Source of the DNA: Brevibacillus antibioticus
GTDB lineage: Bacteria; Bacillota; Bacilli; Brevibacillales; Brevibacillaceae
DNA length: 64,000 bases
Reading direction: 5' to 3'
Assembly (NCBI RefSeq): GCF_005217615.1
Contig: NZ_SZNK01000001.1
Span: 4,751,001 to 4,815,000 of the forward strand
Shown: positions 17,821-27,020 of the stretch, one piece after another
Layout of the letters: every line of letters begins with the position of its first letter
How positions within the stretch are numbered: the first letter of the stretch is position 1
The notes under the pieces: generated by a model
The model's database searches: none
What the model saw: the letters and a program-made list of their open reading frames with translations, nothing else
What the model was told of the DNA's origin: nothing
Program-made: the position numbers and the translations under genes

Positions 17821-18294
17821 TCAAGATTGCAAAGCTTTGATCTGTGCTTCTGCTACTTGCTTGAGATATTCATTGCGCGTCCGCAAAAACCGTGTCATAT
17901 ACGCCTCCAAGAACAGCCAATCCGCGAGCTTTCCCAAAATGCCCAGCGGAGAAGTGTAATCAAAAATATCAATCATCCTCGTCTGACTGTCCGTTATCGG
18001 AATGAACTCGTGCGTGTGATGAAACCGTTTGAATGCGCCCGAAACCATCTCATCCACGAAATAGCGCGGTTCCTCCATCTCTGTGATTTTCACCGTCAAA
18101 TTCTGCTTGATACCAAAGTGAATGGCTTCCCAGGTAACCGTCTCCCCAAAGTTTATCAGTCCGCTCGTTACTCCTCCAATCGCTCTCTCCTTTGTGCTAG
18201 CGGTCGATTCCATATGCAAATCAATGCTTCTGGCAGCATCGAAGCAGACCTGTCGCGGAGCATCTATCAAAAACTCCATACGAATAACTGGCAT
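17821..18294 (-). CDS. SRPBCC (START-like) cell-division-inhibitor-type protein
   Basis: The 157-residue sequence reads as an SRPBCC lipid-binding fold: FLIDAPRQVCFDAARSIDLH at the start, GETVTWEAIHFGI and the long C-terminal helix LEAYMTRFLRTRNEYLKQVAE. Similar proteins are annotated as cell division inhibitors or cyclases of unknown substrate. A good intrinsic terminator upstream separates it from recR. Confidence 0.78.
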   Translation of the reverse strand: MPVIRMEFLIDAPRQVCFDAARSIDLHMESTASTKERAIGGVTSGLINFGETVTWEAIHFGIKQNLTVKITEMEEPRYFVDEMVSGAFKRFHHTHEFIPITDSQTRMIDIFDYTSPLGILGKLADWLFLEAYMTRFLRTRNEYLKQVAEAQIKALQS

Positions 18295-18318
18295 ACTTCA
18301 TCCTCCTCCCGAAACGAA

Positions 18319-18346
18319 AAAAAGACAGGCAGCCCCCGTCTTCTTT
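18319..18346 (-). terminator. Terminator upstream of the SRPBCC gene
   Basis: On the minus strand AGACGGG-GGCTG-CCTGTCT followed by seven T residues. It would stop transcripts coming from the recR side. Confidence 0.65.
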
Positions 18347-18384
18347 TCTATCTTTGTCGTACGTATTGAAATTCCTAGGATGAT

Positions 18385-18550
18385 ATTTAAAAAGTCGTCC
18401 TTTCAGCACCGAGAAAGTGGCGAGAACCTGAAGAAGGAGGAGCGGAGTGTAGGGGACCTACATGAGCACCGGACTTCGAAGGTGAACGCCAATTTCGATG
18501 TCGAATGATCATCTAGAACTACATCGTGATCAAAGGACGACTTTTTAAAT
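18385..18550. repeat. 166-bp element with perfect 19-bp terminal inverted repeats
   Basis: The ends atttaaaaagtcgtccttt (18385-18403) and its exact reverse complement (18532-18550) enclose 128 bases. The core holds a small hairpin tgtagg-gga-cctaca near 18451. No coding frame with a ribosome binding site is present. Size, perfect ends and position between genes suggest a non-autonomous transposon-like (MITE) or other dispersed element, but only one full copy is in this window. Confidence 0.65.
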
Positions 18551-18555
18551 TTCCT

Positions 18556-19152
18556 TTACAGGTCGCGTCTGCCTTCCAATGCCTTGGTCAGCGTCACTTC
18601 ATCGGCGTATTCCAAATCTCCACCCACTGGCAAGCCGTGAGCGATACGTGTCACACGAATGCCAAAAGGTTTAATCAACCGGGAAATGTACATCGCTGTC
18701 GCTTCCCCTTCGATATTCGGATTGGTCGCCAAAATGACTTCCTTCACCTGCTCGTCACCGAGGCGCTTCAACAGGTCAGGAATGCGAATATCCTCCGGGC
18801 CGATCCCATCCATAGGAGAAATCGCCCCGTGCAAAACGTGATAATACCCTTCAAACTCTCTGGTCTTTTCCATCGCTACCACGTCTCGCGGCTCTTGCAC
18901 CACACAGATAACTGAACCGTCACGACGTTTGTCCCGACAAATATGACATGGATCGAGATCGGTAATATTGTTGCAGACTGAGCAATAATGAAGCTGACGC
19001 TTGGCATTGACCAATGCTTTTGCTAGATCAAGCACGTCGTCCTCTTTCATATTGAGCACAAAAAAGGCAAGCCGCCCAGCCGTTTTTGGACCAATGCCGG
19101 GCAATTTCATAAAACCATCAATGAGCTTTGAGACCGGTTCTGGATAAAACAT
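18556..19152 (-). CDS. recR: Recombination mediator RecR
   Basis: Helps load RecA at gaps in the RecFOR pathway. It has the helix-hairpin-helix [15 protein letters not shown], the four-Cys zinc finger CSVC...CHIC (about 57-72) and the Toprim region [13 protein letters not shown]. Length 198. It ends 6 bases from the inverted-repeat element and lies 28 bases downstream of ybaB. Confidence 0.97.
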   Translation of the reverse strand: MFYPEPVSKLIDGFMKLPGIGPKTAGRLAFFVLNMKEDDVLDLAKALVNAKRQLHYCSVCNNITDLDPCHICRDKRRDGSVICVVQEPRDVVAMEKTREFEGYYHVLHGAISPMDGIGPEDIRIPDLLKRLGDEQVKEVILATNPNIEGEATAMYISRLIKPFGIRVTRIAHGLPVGGDLEYADEVTLTKALEGRRDL

Positions 19153-19180
19153 CGCCTATTCCTCTTTTCCTGCCCAATTT

Positions 19181-19501
19181 TTAGAACAGGCCTGGGATGT
19201 TCATGCCTCCGGTAAATTTGCCCATTTCCTTGCCTACCATTTCATCTGCTTTGCGCAGGGCATCGTTCACAGCAGTGAGCACCAGGTCTTGCAGCATTTC
19301 TACATCTTCAGGGTCTACTACTTCTGGCTTGATCACGATGTCTTTGATTTGCTTATGTCCATCGATTTTCACAGTGATAGCACCGCCACCAGCAGAGCCT
19401 TCCACGATTCTTTCTTTCAAGCCTTCTTGCGCTTTTTGCATATCTTCCTGCATTTTTTTCACTTGCTTCATCATTTGTTGCATTTGCTGCATGTTTTTCA
19501 T
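19181..19501 (-). CDS. ybaB: YbaB/EbfC nucleoid-associated protein
   Basis: Small DNA-binding protein of the dnaX-ybaB-recR cluster. The N-terminal Met/Gln/Lys-rich helix ([20 protein letters not shown]) and the [18 protein letters not shown] sheet identify the family. Length 106. Confidence 0.95.
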   Translation of the reverse strand: MKNMQQMQQMMKQVKKMQEDMQKAQEGLKERIVEGSAGGGAITVKIDGHKQIKDIVIKPEVVDPEDVEMLQDLVLTAVNDALRKADEMVGKEMGKFTGGMNIPGLF

Positions 19502-19537
19502 TGAGGTATCCTCCCTAAATGGTTATGAGTGTATGAT

Positions 19538-21235
19538 TTAGTCTTTGACTTCCACAAGACCTTCTCCGACAAGCTTGATGGCTTCCGCCAAAAACGGGTC
19601 CTCTTCAGGCTCATCAGAAGCGTCTTTTTGACCAACCTGCTGGTCTACACTTTGCCACTCTTCCTCCATGACAGACAAGAGCTGCAAGGGCCTGCCCAGC
19701 ACCGTAGACATAACGCGCTCGATCACGCTCCGAAGCTCTGCCTCCATCGTCTTATCGCAATGGATGGCACTGTTGAAGGTTACGACAACAGCTTCATTGC
19801 CGGCAGCTACCGGTTGACCATTGACTAGCCAAGCCTGGTACTGAATCTTGATCTTTTTCAGTTCGGTCAAAATTTGACTCCACTGCCCGCGCACCTGTCT
19901 CGTCAAATTCTCATCCATGGCCTTCGCGACTTCCCTGACTCTATTCATCGGGGTTCTTGAACCACCAGAAGCCGCAGCTATGCGCCTTGGTTCGTTCTTG
20001 CGCGTTTCTTCGGCCTTTTGTTGGCCAGGAATGCTCACCTGACCTTGCATCACTTGAACCAAACGCTCTTCCAAAACGCGGACGCGATTGGACATCGCGG
20101 TCAGTTCCTCGCTGTTAACGGGTGAGGCACCCATAGATTCCGTCGCATTCGCATTAGGCTGGCACATTTTGACAAGGGTCAGTTCAACCAGCACCCTTGC
20201 ATAGGTCGACCATTTTAATTGCGACAAAGCCTGATTACAGGTCTCAATCGCTGCGTAAAGCACCGGAAACGAGTACAGCTTTGCAACCTCTGCAAACTGA
20301 TCATCAATCATGGTCCGCTCGACAATCTCTTCCAACTGCGGCGCTGTCTTCAATAACAGCATATCGCGGTAATAGTAAAGGAAATCGTGCAGGAACTGCT
20401 CCGGGTCCTTCCCTTGCACCATGACTTTATCAAATTGCTCCATGACCTGCGCAATATCATTTTCGGCAATATGTCGCGCAAGCACAGAAAAGTAAGATTG
20501 GGCAACTGTGCCCGTAATCTGCATAATATCACTAGCACGAACCTCGTCCTTGCTATAGCTAATCGCTTGGTCCAACAAGCTAAGAGCATCACGGGCTCCA
20601 CCTTCAGCCATCTTCGCTACGAGCTGCAGGGCCTGCTCCTCCACCTGCACCCCTTGTGATTGGCAAATCCTTTGCAAAAGATTGACCATCACGCTCAGAG
20701 GAATTCGGTGAAAATCAAAGCGCTGACAACGAGAGATAATCGTAGCTGGCAGCTTGTGCGGCTCTGTCGTCGCCAAAATAAAAATGACGTGGGACGGCGG
20801 TTCTTCGAGAGTTTTTAACAAAGCGTTAAATGCCTCTGTCGTCAGCATATGCACCTCATCGATGATGTACACTTTATACCTGACGTCGCTCGGGGCAAAT
20901 TTCACTTTGTCGCGAATGTCGCGGATCTCTTCAACACCACGGTTGGATGCCGCGTCGATTTCCAGCACATCCGTTACAGAACCGTTGGAGATGGCTCTAC
21001 ACGTATCGCATTGATTGCATGGCTCGCCATCTATGGGCTGCTCGCAGTTCACTGCTTTCGCCATAATTTTGGCTGCACTTGTTTTTCCCGTACCTCGGGG
21101 ACCGTTGAATAAATAGGCATGGGACAGCCTATTTTCGCGTAAAGCATTACGCAAGGTTGTCGTAACATGCTCTTGTCCGACTACGTCTTGAAAAGTCGTC
21201 GGTCGGTATACGCGGTATAGCGCGGTATAAGCCAT
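19538..21235 (-). CDS. dnaX: DNA polymerase III gamma/tau subunit
   Basis: Clamp-loader ATPase. Visible features: P-loop FNGPRGTGKTSAA (about 43-55), zinc module CEQPIDGEPCNQCDTC, Walker B IIDEVHML, sensor 1 ATTEPHKLP, SRC arginine finger region, then a variable tau-type tail from about 370. Length 565. ybaB and recR follow on the same transcript. Confidence 0.96.
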   Translation of the reverse strand: MAYTALYRVYRPTTFQDVVGQEHVTTTLRNALRENRLSHAYLFNGPRGTGKTSAAKIMAKAVNCEQPIDGEPCNQCDTCRAISNGSVTDVLEIDAASNRGVEEIRDIRDKVKFAPSDVRYKVYIIDEVHMLTTEAFNALLKTLEEPPSHVIFILATTEPHKLPATIISRCQRFDFHRIPLSVMVNLLQRICQSQGVQVEEQALQLVAKMAEGGARDALSLLDQAISYSKDEVRASDIMQITGTVAQSYFSVLARHIAENDIAQVMEQFDKVMVQGKDPEQFLHDFLYYYRDMLLLKTAPQLEEIVERTMIDDQFAEVAKLYSFPVLYAAIETCNQALSQLKWSTYARVLVELTLVKMCQPNANATESMGASPVNSEELTAMSNRVRVLEERLVQVMQGQVSIPGQQKAEETRKNEPRRIAAASGGSRTPMNRVREVAKAMDENLTRQVRGQWSQILTELKKIKIQYQAWLVNGQPVAAGNEAVVVTFNSAIHCDKTMEAELRSVIERVMSTVLGRPLQLLSVMEEEWQSVDQQVGQKDASDEPEEDPFLAEAIKLVGEGLVEVKD

Positions 21236-21332
21236 GTTCGTGTGACACTCCCCATCTGCACAGTCCTCTTCTATATCCTATTCAGTATACACGATTGCCA
21301 CCGTTCGTACAAAGTGAACGGACATGTCTCAC

Positions 21333-21373
21333 TTAAAAAACGCCCCGTTCACAATTGTGCGGGACGCATTCTT
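21333..21373 (-). terminator. Terminator of the PAS kinase gene
   Basis: On the minus strand GCGTCCCG pairs with CGGGGCGT around a cacaattgtg palindrome and is followed by TTTTTT, directly after the stop codon. Confidence 0.7.
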
Positions 21374-21374
21374 C

Positions 21375-22808
21375 CTAATACGGCAGCATGATATGGAAGG
21401 TCGTCCCAAACCCTTTGGAGGAGACGCGGATTTGACCGCCAATATCGTGAATGATTTTTTGGCAGACAGACAATCCGAGCCCTGTTCCTTCCTCTTTTGT
21501 CGTAAAAAACGGATCAAAAATCTTATCAATAATGTAAAGCGGGATGCCCGGACCTGAATCGTGAATATCGATACTCACTTTGTCACCATCCTGATCAAAA
21601 TGATGGGAAATCCGAAGCGACCCTTGCTCTCCCATAGCTTCTATTCCATTTTTGCAGATATTGATGAACACTTGCTTCAATAGCTCGTTATCCCCGACGA
21701 CCATCGGAAGCTTACCGCGAGAGGCAAACTGGACATCAATTCCGTACAGATTCGCCTGTGACTCGACGATCGGCAAAATTTCCTCAAAAACGGTATTTAA
21801 GTCGACCATGGAATATTGAATATTACGCGGCTTGCTCAATAGTAGGAATTCACTGACTAAAGAATTGATGCGATTGATTTCGGTGAGCATGATTTCGGTG
21901 TACGTTTTCTCCCTGTCCATGCCGCTGTCACCGAATAACCTGAGGAACATTTGCAGAAATCCTTTGATCGAGGTAAGCGGATTGCGAATCTCGTGTGCTG
22001 TACCAGCAGCAATTTGCCCGATCATCGCCAAACGTTCATTCCGCTCGAGCTTTTGGGCGAAGGATCGCAGGTTTGTTATGTCTTTGAAAAGAATAAACGC
22101 CCCTACTGTTTTCCCTGACTCGTCTTGGAGCGTATTTGCGTCGACAATCAGCTCATAGCGTTGGTTGTCATTAGTCCAGGAAGTCGCGACATTTTGCAGC
22201 TTTACGCCTTCCAACAGTTCTTTTTTTATAAGCCGATGCGGTTCGGGAATGCCGCTAAATACTTGATCGACGTGTTTATTGATGACGTCCAGTCTCTCCA
22301 TACCCAGCAGCTTGCACGCCGTCTGACTGGCTTCGATAATGATCGATTTCTCGTCGAGGATAAACAAGCCCATGCTTGTATCATAGGTCAGCTTGGTTAG
22401 CAATCGCTGTGACAAAAGCTGTTCGCTTTCTTTCACGAGTTGGGGAAAATGAATCATGTACAGAAGTTCTTCTGCTTGCTGTGCCATGATCATGACAGAT
22501 GTGTTCCTACATCTTCCCTGTTTATCACACCATTCCAGTTCGACCTCGCCTTTGGTTCCCACTTCTTCTTCCTTTCGCAAATATTCCTCATACAGGTGCT
22601 CTATGGAACCTCGATGGGGAAGAAGAGAGCTGATCGGCTGATTAACAAGTTGATCGCGTGAATATCCGGTTACACGAAGCAGTTGTTCGTTGACCTCCAC
22701 GATACTACCCGCTTGATTCACCAATAAAACGGCAGTAGGCAGTTGATGCATGAACCGCTGCAATCGACCGGACGAGCCAACGAGATGTAACGAAGAAAGT
22801 GCACTCAT
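21375..22808 (-). CDS. PAS-domain sensor histidine kinase, orphan, cytoplasmic
   Basis: Two PAS domains (about 20-125 and 135-235), then a HisKA dimerisation domain with the phospho-acceptor in GTAHEIRNPLTSIKG and an HATPase_c domain (N box FINICKNGIEAM, G1 DSGPGIP, G2 GTGLGL). No membrane segment is present. The layout resembles the sporulation kinases KinA and KinE, and no response regulator gene adjoins, so feeding the Spo0 phosphorelay is a reasonable inference. ATG 22808 was chosen as GGAGGG lies 7 bases upstream; the longer TTG form has no such site. Confidence 0.88.
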   Translation of the reverse strand: MSALSSLHLVGSSGRLQRFMHQLPTAVLLVNQAGSIVEVNEQLLRVTGYSRDQLVNQPISSLLPHRGSIEHLYEEYLRKEEEVGTKGEVELEWCDKQGRCRNTSVMIMAQQAEELLYMIHFPQLVKESEQLLSQRLLTKLTYDTSMGLFILDEKSIIIEASQTACKLLGMERLDVINKHVDQVFSGIPEPHRLIKKELLEGVKLQNVATSWTNDNQRYELIVDANTLQDESGKTVGAFILFKDITNLRSFAQKLERNERLAMIGQIAAGTAHEIRNPLTSIKGFLQMFLRLFGDSGMDREKTYTEIMLTEINRINSLVSEFLLLSKPRNIQYSMVDLNTVFEEILPIVESQANLYGIDVQFASRGKLPMVVGDNELLKQVFINICKNGIEAMGEQGSLRISHHFDQDGDKVSIDIHDSGPGIPLYIIDKIFDPFFTTKEEGTGLGLSVCQKIIHDIGGQIRVSSKGFGTTFHIMLPY

Positions 22809-22985
22809 TGCTTGTCCCTCCTGGCCTATGACGTATTTTGAAAGGAAAGAAACCAAATCCTTTCCGCCTATTATGAAAATTCGTGAGAATACTCATAAAA
22901 CCTTCATTCTATCCACTTGAAAAGCACGGAAATGTTTCGCTAGTTATCGCCAATTTCCAACAAAAAATAATTGGATCGCAAAATA

Positions 22986-23022
22986 AAAATAGCATGCTTC
23001 CCTTTGGAAACATGCTATCTGT
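22986..23022 (-). terminator. Terminator of the SRP RNA gene
   Basis: Stem atagcatg(c)ttcc/ggaa(a)catgctat (22989-23018) followed on the minus strand by TTTTTATTTT. Confidence 0.8.
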
Positions 23023-23039
23023 ACATGCGTGATAAGTAC

Positions 23040-23315
23040 CGTGCACCTATCTTCGATAATTCTTATCCGAGCGTTACTTATGGTAGCAGCTCAGAGCAGG
23101 CTACCCTGCGGCACACGCGATGATCCACTTATGGCTGCTTCCTTCCGGACCTGACCAGATTCATGGGTTCGCGTTGCACAGGACCCGCTCCTCAACACCG
23201 CCGCCATAAGGCAGCCTCACATAAGAAAACCTAGGATAGGAATTCAACCCTGCTATTGCGGATTGCAGGTTACAGGGCACCGCAACCTCCCCGTCTAGCA
23301 CGGTAGAACTAGAAT
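23040..23315 (-). ncRNA. ffs: Signal recognition particle RNA, long Bacillus type
   Basis: The minus strand contains the SRP Alu-to-S signature: GGTCAGGTCCGGAAGGAAGC at about 23155-23136 (the GGAA tetraloop of helix 8), flanked by the long pairing arms of helix 5, and the upstream Alu domain with CCTGTAACCTGCAATCC. The size of about 270 bases matches the scRNA of Bacillus. It lies upstream of the kinase and dnaX, as in Bacillus where scr precedes dnaX. Ends are approximate. Confidence 0.93.
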
Positions 23316-23358
23316 ACCAAAGTTAGTAGCCGATAGCAAGGAGTAAACCTATCCAGTG

Positions 23359-25122
23359 CTAGGAAATCTCTCTATCCTTACTAACTCTTCCCTTGCAATC
23401 CGCCGATTGTGTAATCTGAATAGCTCCATCCTCAAAAGCCTTCTTAAAAATCGAAACAATGGAAGGATCAAACTGTGTTTCTTGGCAGCGCAGAATTTCT
23501 TCGTATGCCTCTTCTGCTGACATGGCTTTGCGATAGGAACGCGTAGAGGTCATGGCATCAAATGTATCTGCTACGGCTAGAATACGGCCAATCAGTGGAA
23601 TTTCTTCCCCTTTGAGCTGATCAGGATAACCCTTTCCATCCCAGCGCTCATGATGATGCCGTACCCCTGGACTGATATGAGACAGGTTTTCTATCTGCTC
23701 CACAATTTCTCCACTGATGATGGAATGAGTTTTCATGCACTCGTACTCGTCAGGCGATAGCTTTCCTGTTTTTAAAAGGACGTGATCAGGAATAGCTACT
23801 TTTCCGATATCATGCATTAATCCAGCATAACGTAAATCATCTCGTGATATTGCAAGCTGCTCCTGTTGCTGTAAATAATCGTAAATGATTAGGGCATAGT
23901 GTGTAACTCGTTCTGAATGTCCTGCTGTATAAGGGTCCTTCATCTCTACGGCTAAATAAAAGCTGCGAACAATTTGATCCAGGCTCTGTTGCGAATACTC
24001 CCGCTCTCGGATAATTAACGCATGCATCTGTTCTGCCATGGTGTTGAACTTATTCTCCAGTAGCGTTATTTCTTTCATCCCCTGTATCGGGACGCGTATG
24101 GAGAAATCACCCTTCAACAAGGAGTCAGTGGCGGATACCAAGCTATAGATCGGCTCACCAATCCATTTTGATAAACGATGAGCCACATAACAGGCAAATA
24201 AAACAACGATAAAAAGGGTGAAAAAAAAGATGAGGTTCAATCGTTGTAATCGTTCATTAATCCCCTCTCTCGGCAACCATTCAAAATAAGCAGCACCGCT
24301 TTTTTCAGACACTTTACGGTATACATAAATGTCCTTGCCTTCGATGAGTAAGGAAAAGAGTCCTTTTTCATTGGATTGTTCCCACTGCCTGTGTACTATT
24401 TCATAATGTGGAAGTGCCGAAACATGTTTTCCAATCATAGCTTTATCAGTGTGAATCATAATGGTTCGAGAGGGGGAAAGGACCATTATGCCATACTCTT
24501 TTGGAACGATATCAGTACAGATCCAGTCAGTCAGTTTATCCAGATTGATTTCCACCAATAAAAGTCCCGTAGCTTTTGGATTCGAGCTCTCCAGGCGCTT
24601 CTCGAGAAAAAATGATCTTGGGCGCTCCTCTTGCTCCCTTTTGGTAAGAAAATCTACCCTGTTTTCTCCCGTTCCCCATTGCTCTCGTTCCATAAATTGA
24701 TTATCCGCACTCCAGCTCTTATCTTCGTGTAATGAGAAAACTCTACCATCCTCACCGAGAAAAACAATATTTCCTACCACGTTTTGTTTGCGGGAGAAAC
24801 GCTCGAATAGATGTTGGACGCCATGTTCCTGCGATGTCCATTCACGCCTGAAGCCATTCCTTTTTCCTTTGACAAAATGTGGTTCCTCTGTGATACGCAC
24901 GGCCAGTCTATCCGCCAATTCATCGGTATCCTTTTGGATAGACTGAAAAAGGGACAAAAGCCGCTCATCGACGAGCCCCACGTCCGCATCCATATTCGTC
25001 TTGTATAGTTCAAACACTGCCTCCTTGGCTTGATCATAAAAAAGGAAGCAAATAAGAATAGTTGGTCCTAGAATCAACAATAAAAATGTGGAAAATAATC
25101 GATCCCTCCACTTCTGGTACAC
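23359..25122 (-). CDS. Membrane sensor with HAMP and HD-GYP domain
   Basis: Likely cyclic-di-GMP phosphodiesterase. An N-terminal membrane segment (about 10-30), an extracytoplasmic Cache-like sensor of ~260 residues, a second membrane segment, a HAMP domain (GDFSIRVPI) and the HD-GYP domain with MHDIGKVAIPDHVL and HHHERWDGKGYPDQL. All metal residues of HD-GYP are present. No ATG fits; GTG 25122 has GGGGGAGG directly before it, while the frame can extend to a TTG at 25155 with no proper site. It is monocistronic next to ffs. Confidence 0.87.
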   Translation of the reverse strand: MYQKWRDRLFSTFLLLILGPTILICFLFYDQAKEAVFELYKTNMDADVGLVDERLLSLFQSIQKDTDELADRLAVRITEEPHFVKGKRNGFRREWTSQEHGVQHLFERFSRKQNVVGNIVFLGEDGRVFSLHEDKSWSADNQFMEREQWGTGENRVDFLTKREQEERPRSFFLEKRLESSNPKATGLLLVEINLDKLTDWICTDIVPKEYGIMVLSPSRTIMIHTDKAMIGKHVSALPHYEIVHRQWEQSNEKGLFSLLIEGKDIYVYRKVSEKSGAAYFEWLPREGINERLQRLNLIFFFTLFIVVLFACYVAHRLSKWIGEPIYSLVSATDSLLKGDFSIRVPIQGMKEITLLENKFNTMAEQMHALIIREREYSQQSLDQIVRSFYLAVEMKDPYTAGHSERVTHYALIIYDYLQQQEQLAISRDDLRYAGLMHDIGKVAIPDHVLLKTGKLSPDEYECMKTHSIISGEIVEQIENLSHISPGVRHHHERWDGKGYPDQLKGEEIPLIGRILAVADTFDAMTSTRSYRKAMSAEEAYEEILRCQETQFDPSIVSIFKKAFEDGAIQITQSADCKGRVSKDREIS

Positions 25123-25336
25123 AAGCCTCCCCCTTTTATCTAAGCTGTTCACCAATCCTATAGCTACACTATTTATAGTGGGTACGATTATATAGTGTCA
25201 CTTCACTATTTCCCGCTGAGATCAAACGTAAACATTTGTTCGAACCAAAAATGGAATCTTTTTCATCCATAGACAAACAGACGCTGTCGTAATATCCTAG
25301 CTAAGAATTATTATCGTATGTGAGGAGATGCATCAG

Positions 25337-26227
25337 ATGAGATACATCCTCCTGGTTTTTCTCGGAGCATGTAGTTACGGCATACTATCAACCATTGTGA
25401 AGCTTGCCTACAAGCAAGGCTATTCGCCCGCAGAGGTAATTGGTGGGCAAATGTTTTTGGGCTTTGTGCTGACCTGGATACCCGCTCTTTTTTTCCTGCG
25501 GACCAAGCCCTCCCTTCGCCAGTTGCTATTATTAGCCGTCGTAGGTCTGACTGTCGGTTCGACAGGAATTTTGTACTACAATGCCCTGCAATATATCCCA
25601 GCCTCGATCGCCATCGTCCTTTTGTTTCAGTTCACGTGGATGGGTGTACTGATTGAAGCTGTGATGACTCACCGGATGCCTGGAAAAGAGACGATTTTTT
25701 CCCTCCTCTTGCTGCTAACCGGGACCCTTCTTGCTGGAGGAATTTTCGAGAGCGGCGGATTGGCCCAATTTCATATCCTGGGTGTCATATTCGGTCTTCT
25801 CTCAGCCGTTTCTTTTACGCTGTTTATTTTGTTCAGCGGGAAAACCGCCATTGCTGTGAATCCCTGGATTCGTAGTTCCAGTATGGCCACTGGCTCTTTT
25901 CTGTTAGCCAGCCTGATTTACCCACCCGTTTTTCTATTCAATGGAGCATTGTTGGACGGTTTGTTTCCATACGTATTATTGCTCGCTTTCTTCGGTATTT
26001 TGATCCCGACAGTTTTTTTCAATTATGGTATGCCTCACATCGGACCAGGGATGGGAGCTATATTAGGAGCAGCTGAGCTACCTATGGCTGTACTCTCCTC
26101 CTATGTCATTCTGAATGAGTCTGTCTCTATACTCCAAGTGAGCGGTGTCGTGGTCATTTTACTTGGAATTATCTTGCCAGAATGGCTACGCCAGCGAAAC
26201 ATTCGAAGAAACAAGGCTACCTCATAA
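25337..26227 (+). CDS. EamA/DMT family transporter
   Basis: Ten predicted membrane segments in two EamA repeats (about 5-140 and 150-290), the drug/metabolite transporter layout; 296 residues. ATG 25337 was chosen with TGAGGAG 9 bases upstream; an in-frame ATG at 25328 touches that site. The substrate is unknown. It ends in a strong terminator. Confidence 0.88.
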   Translation: MRYILLVFLGACSYGILSTIVKLAYKQGYSPAEVIGGQMFLGFVLTWIPALFFLRTKPSLRQLLLLAVVGLTVGSTGILYYNALQYIPASIAIVLLFQFTWMGVLIEAVMTHRMPGKETIFSLLLLLTGTLLAGGIFESGGLAQFHILGVIFGLLSAVSFTLFILFSGKTAIAVNPWIRSSSMATGSFLLASLIYPPVFLFNGALLDGLFPYVLLLAFFGILIPTVFFNYGMPHIGPGMGAILGAAELPMAVLSSYVILNESVSILQVSGVVVILLGIILPEWLRQRNIRRNKATS

Positions 26228-26238
26228 ACGTTGTCCAA

Positions 26239-26284
26239 AGCCCATCCATTGTGCCACTTCCGCGCATACGGATGGGCTTTTTAT
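26239..26284 (+). terminator. Terminator of the EamA transporter gene
   Basis: Stem gcccatcc/ggatgggc (26240-26247, 26270-26277) followed by TTTTTA. Confidence 0.75.
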
Positions 26285-26287
26285 GAT

Positions 26288-26327
26288 AAAAAGCAACAAC
26301 CCTCTGCTCACGCAGAGGGTTGTTGAC
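26288..26327 (-). terminator. Terminator of the DedA gene
   Basis: Stem aacaaccctctg/cagagggttgtt around a short loop, followed on the minus strand by TTTTTATC. Confidence 0.75.
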
Positions 26328-26348
26328 TTCGTCATTATTACATTCGGG

Positions 26349-27008
26349 TTACTCTTTTCGATCAGGATCGATCATCAAAGGCTGTGGCGCAGCTGCGATG
26401 CTTTTTTGTTTTCTCCAAACGGTAAAGCCATAATAAGCAGCAATAATGAGAACCAGTACGCCTAAGACAGAGAAAATCACGGTTCGATTATTCAATAAGG
26501 CCACATAGGAAGTAAGCATCTCCACCTTATTTCCCATGAAATGACCGAGCAAAAACAAGATCAGTGTCCATACAAAGCCGGTTGTGTACGAAAACAGGGC
26601 GTAGCGTGGAAACGTCATTTTCCCGATCCCGACCAAGTAAGGAACCACATGCCTGACGACAGGAAAGAAATAGCTGATACATAGCGCGTAGCTTCCGTAA
26701 CGATCGAGCAGCGACTGCGCTTGCTCTACGTACTTATTCATTCCTTTTTTGCGACTAATCCAGTTCAGTGCAGGCGCACCTAGCCATCTCCCGAGCACAT
26801 ATCCCAATGACAGCCCAGACACAACACCCAAATAGGTTGCAATAAATGCAGGAAAAACATGCAGAAGTCCCATCGAGGTCAGCACTCCCGCAGACAGCAC
26901 GATCACCTCGTCAGGAATCGGCATACCGACAATCCCTAGCCATAACATAAAGAAAAGAGCAAAATAGCCAAACTGACCCACAGACTCGGACAGCATATCG
27001 ACAATCAT
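26349..27008 (-). CDS. DedA family membrane protein
   Basis: DedA/SNARE-associated family: the family core GMPIPDEVIVLSAG, LGYVLGRWLGAP and SYFFPVVRHVVPYLVGIGKM are present, with about five membrane segments. Members act in lipid flipping and proton-dependent transport. It shares a transcript with the methyltransferase gene 12 bases upstream, which suggests a joint envelope or lipid role. Confidence 0.88.
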   Translation of the reverse strand: MIVDMLSESVGQFGYFALFFMLWLGIVGMPIPDEVIVLSAGVLTSMGLLHVFPAFIATYLGVVSGLSLGYVLGRWLGAPALNWISRKKGMNKYVEQAQSLLDRYGSYALCISYFFPVVRHVVPYLVGIGKMTFPRYALFSYTTGFVWTLILFLLGHFMGNKVEMLTSYVALLNNRTVIFSVLGVLVLIIAAYYGFTVWRKQKSIAAAPQPLMIDPDRKE

Positions 27009-27020
27009 TTAGAAATCCTC

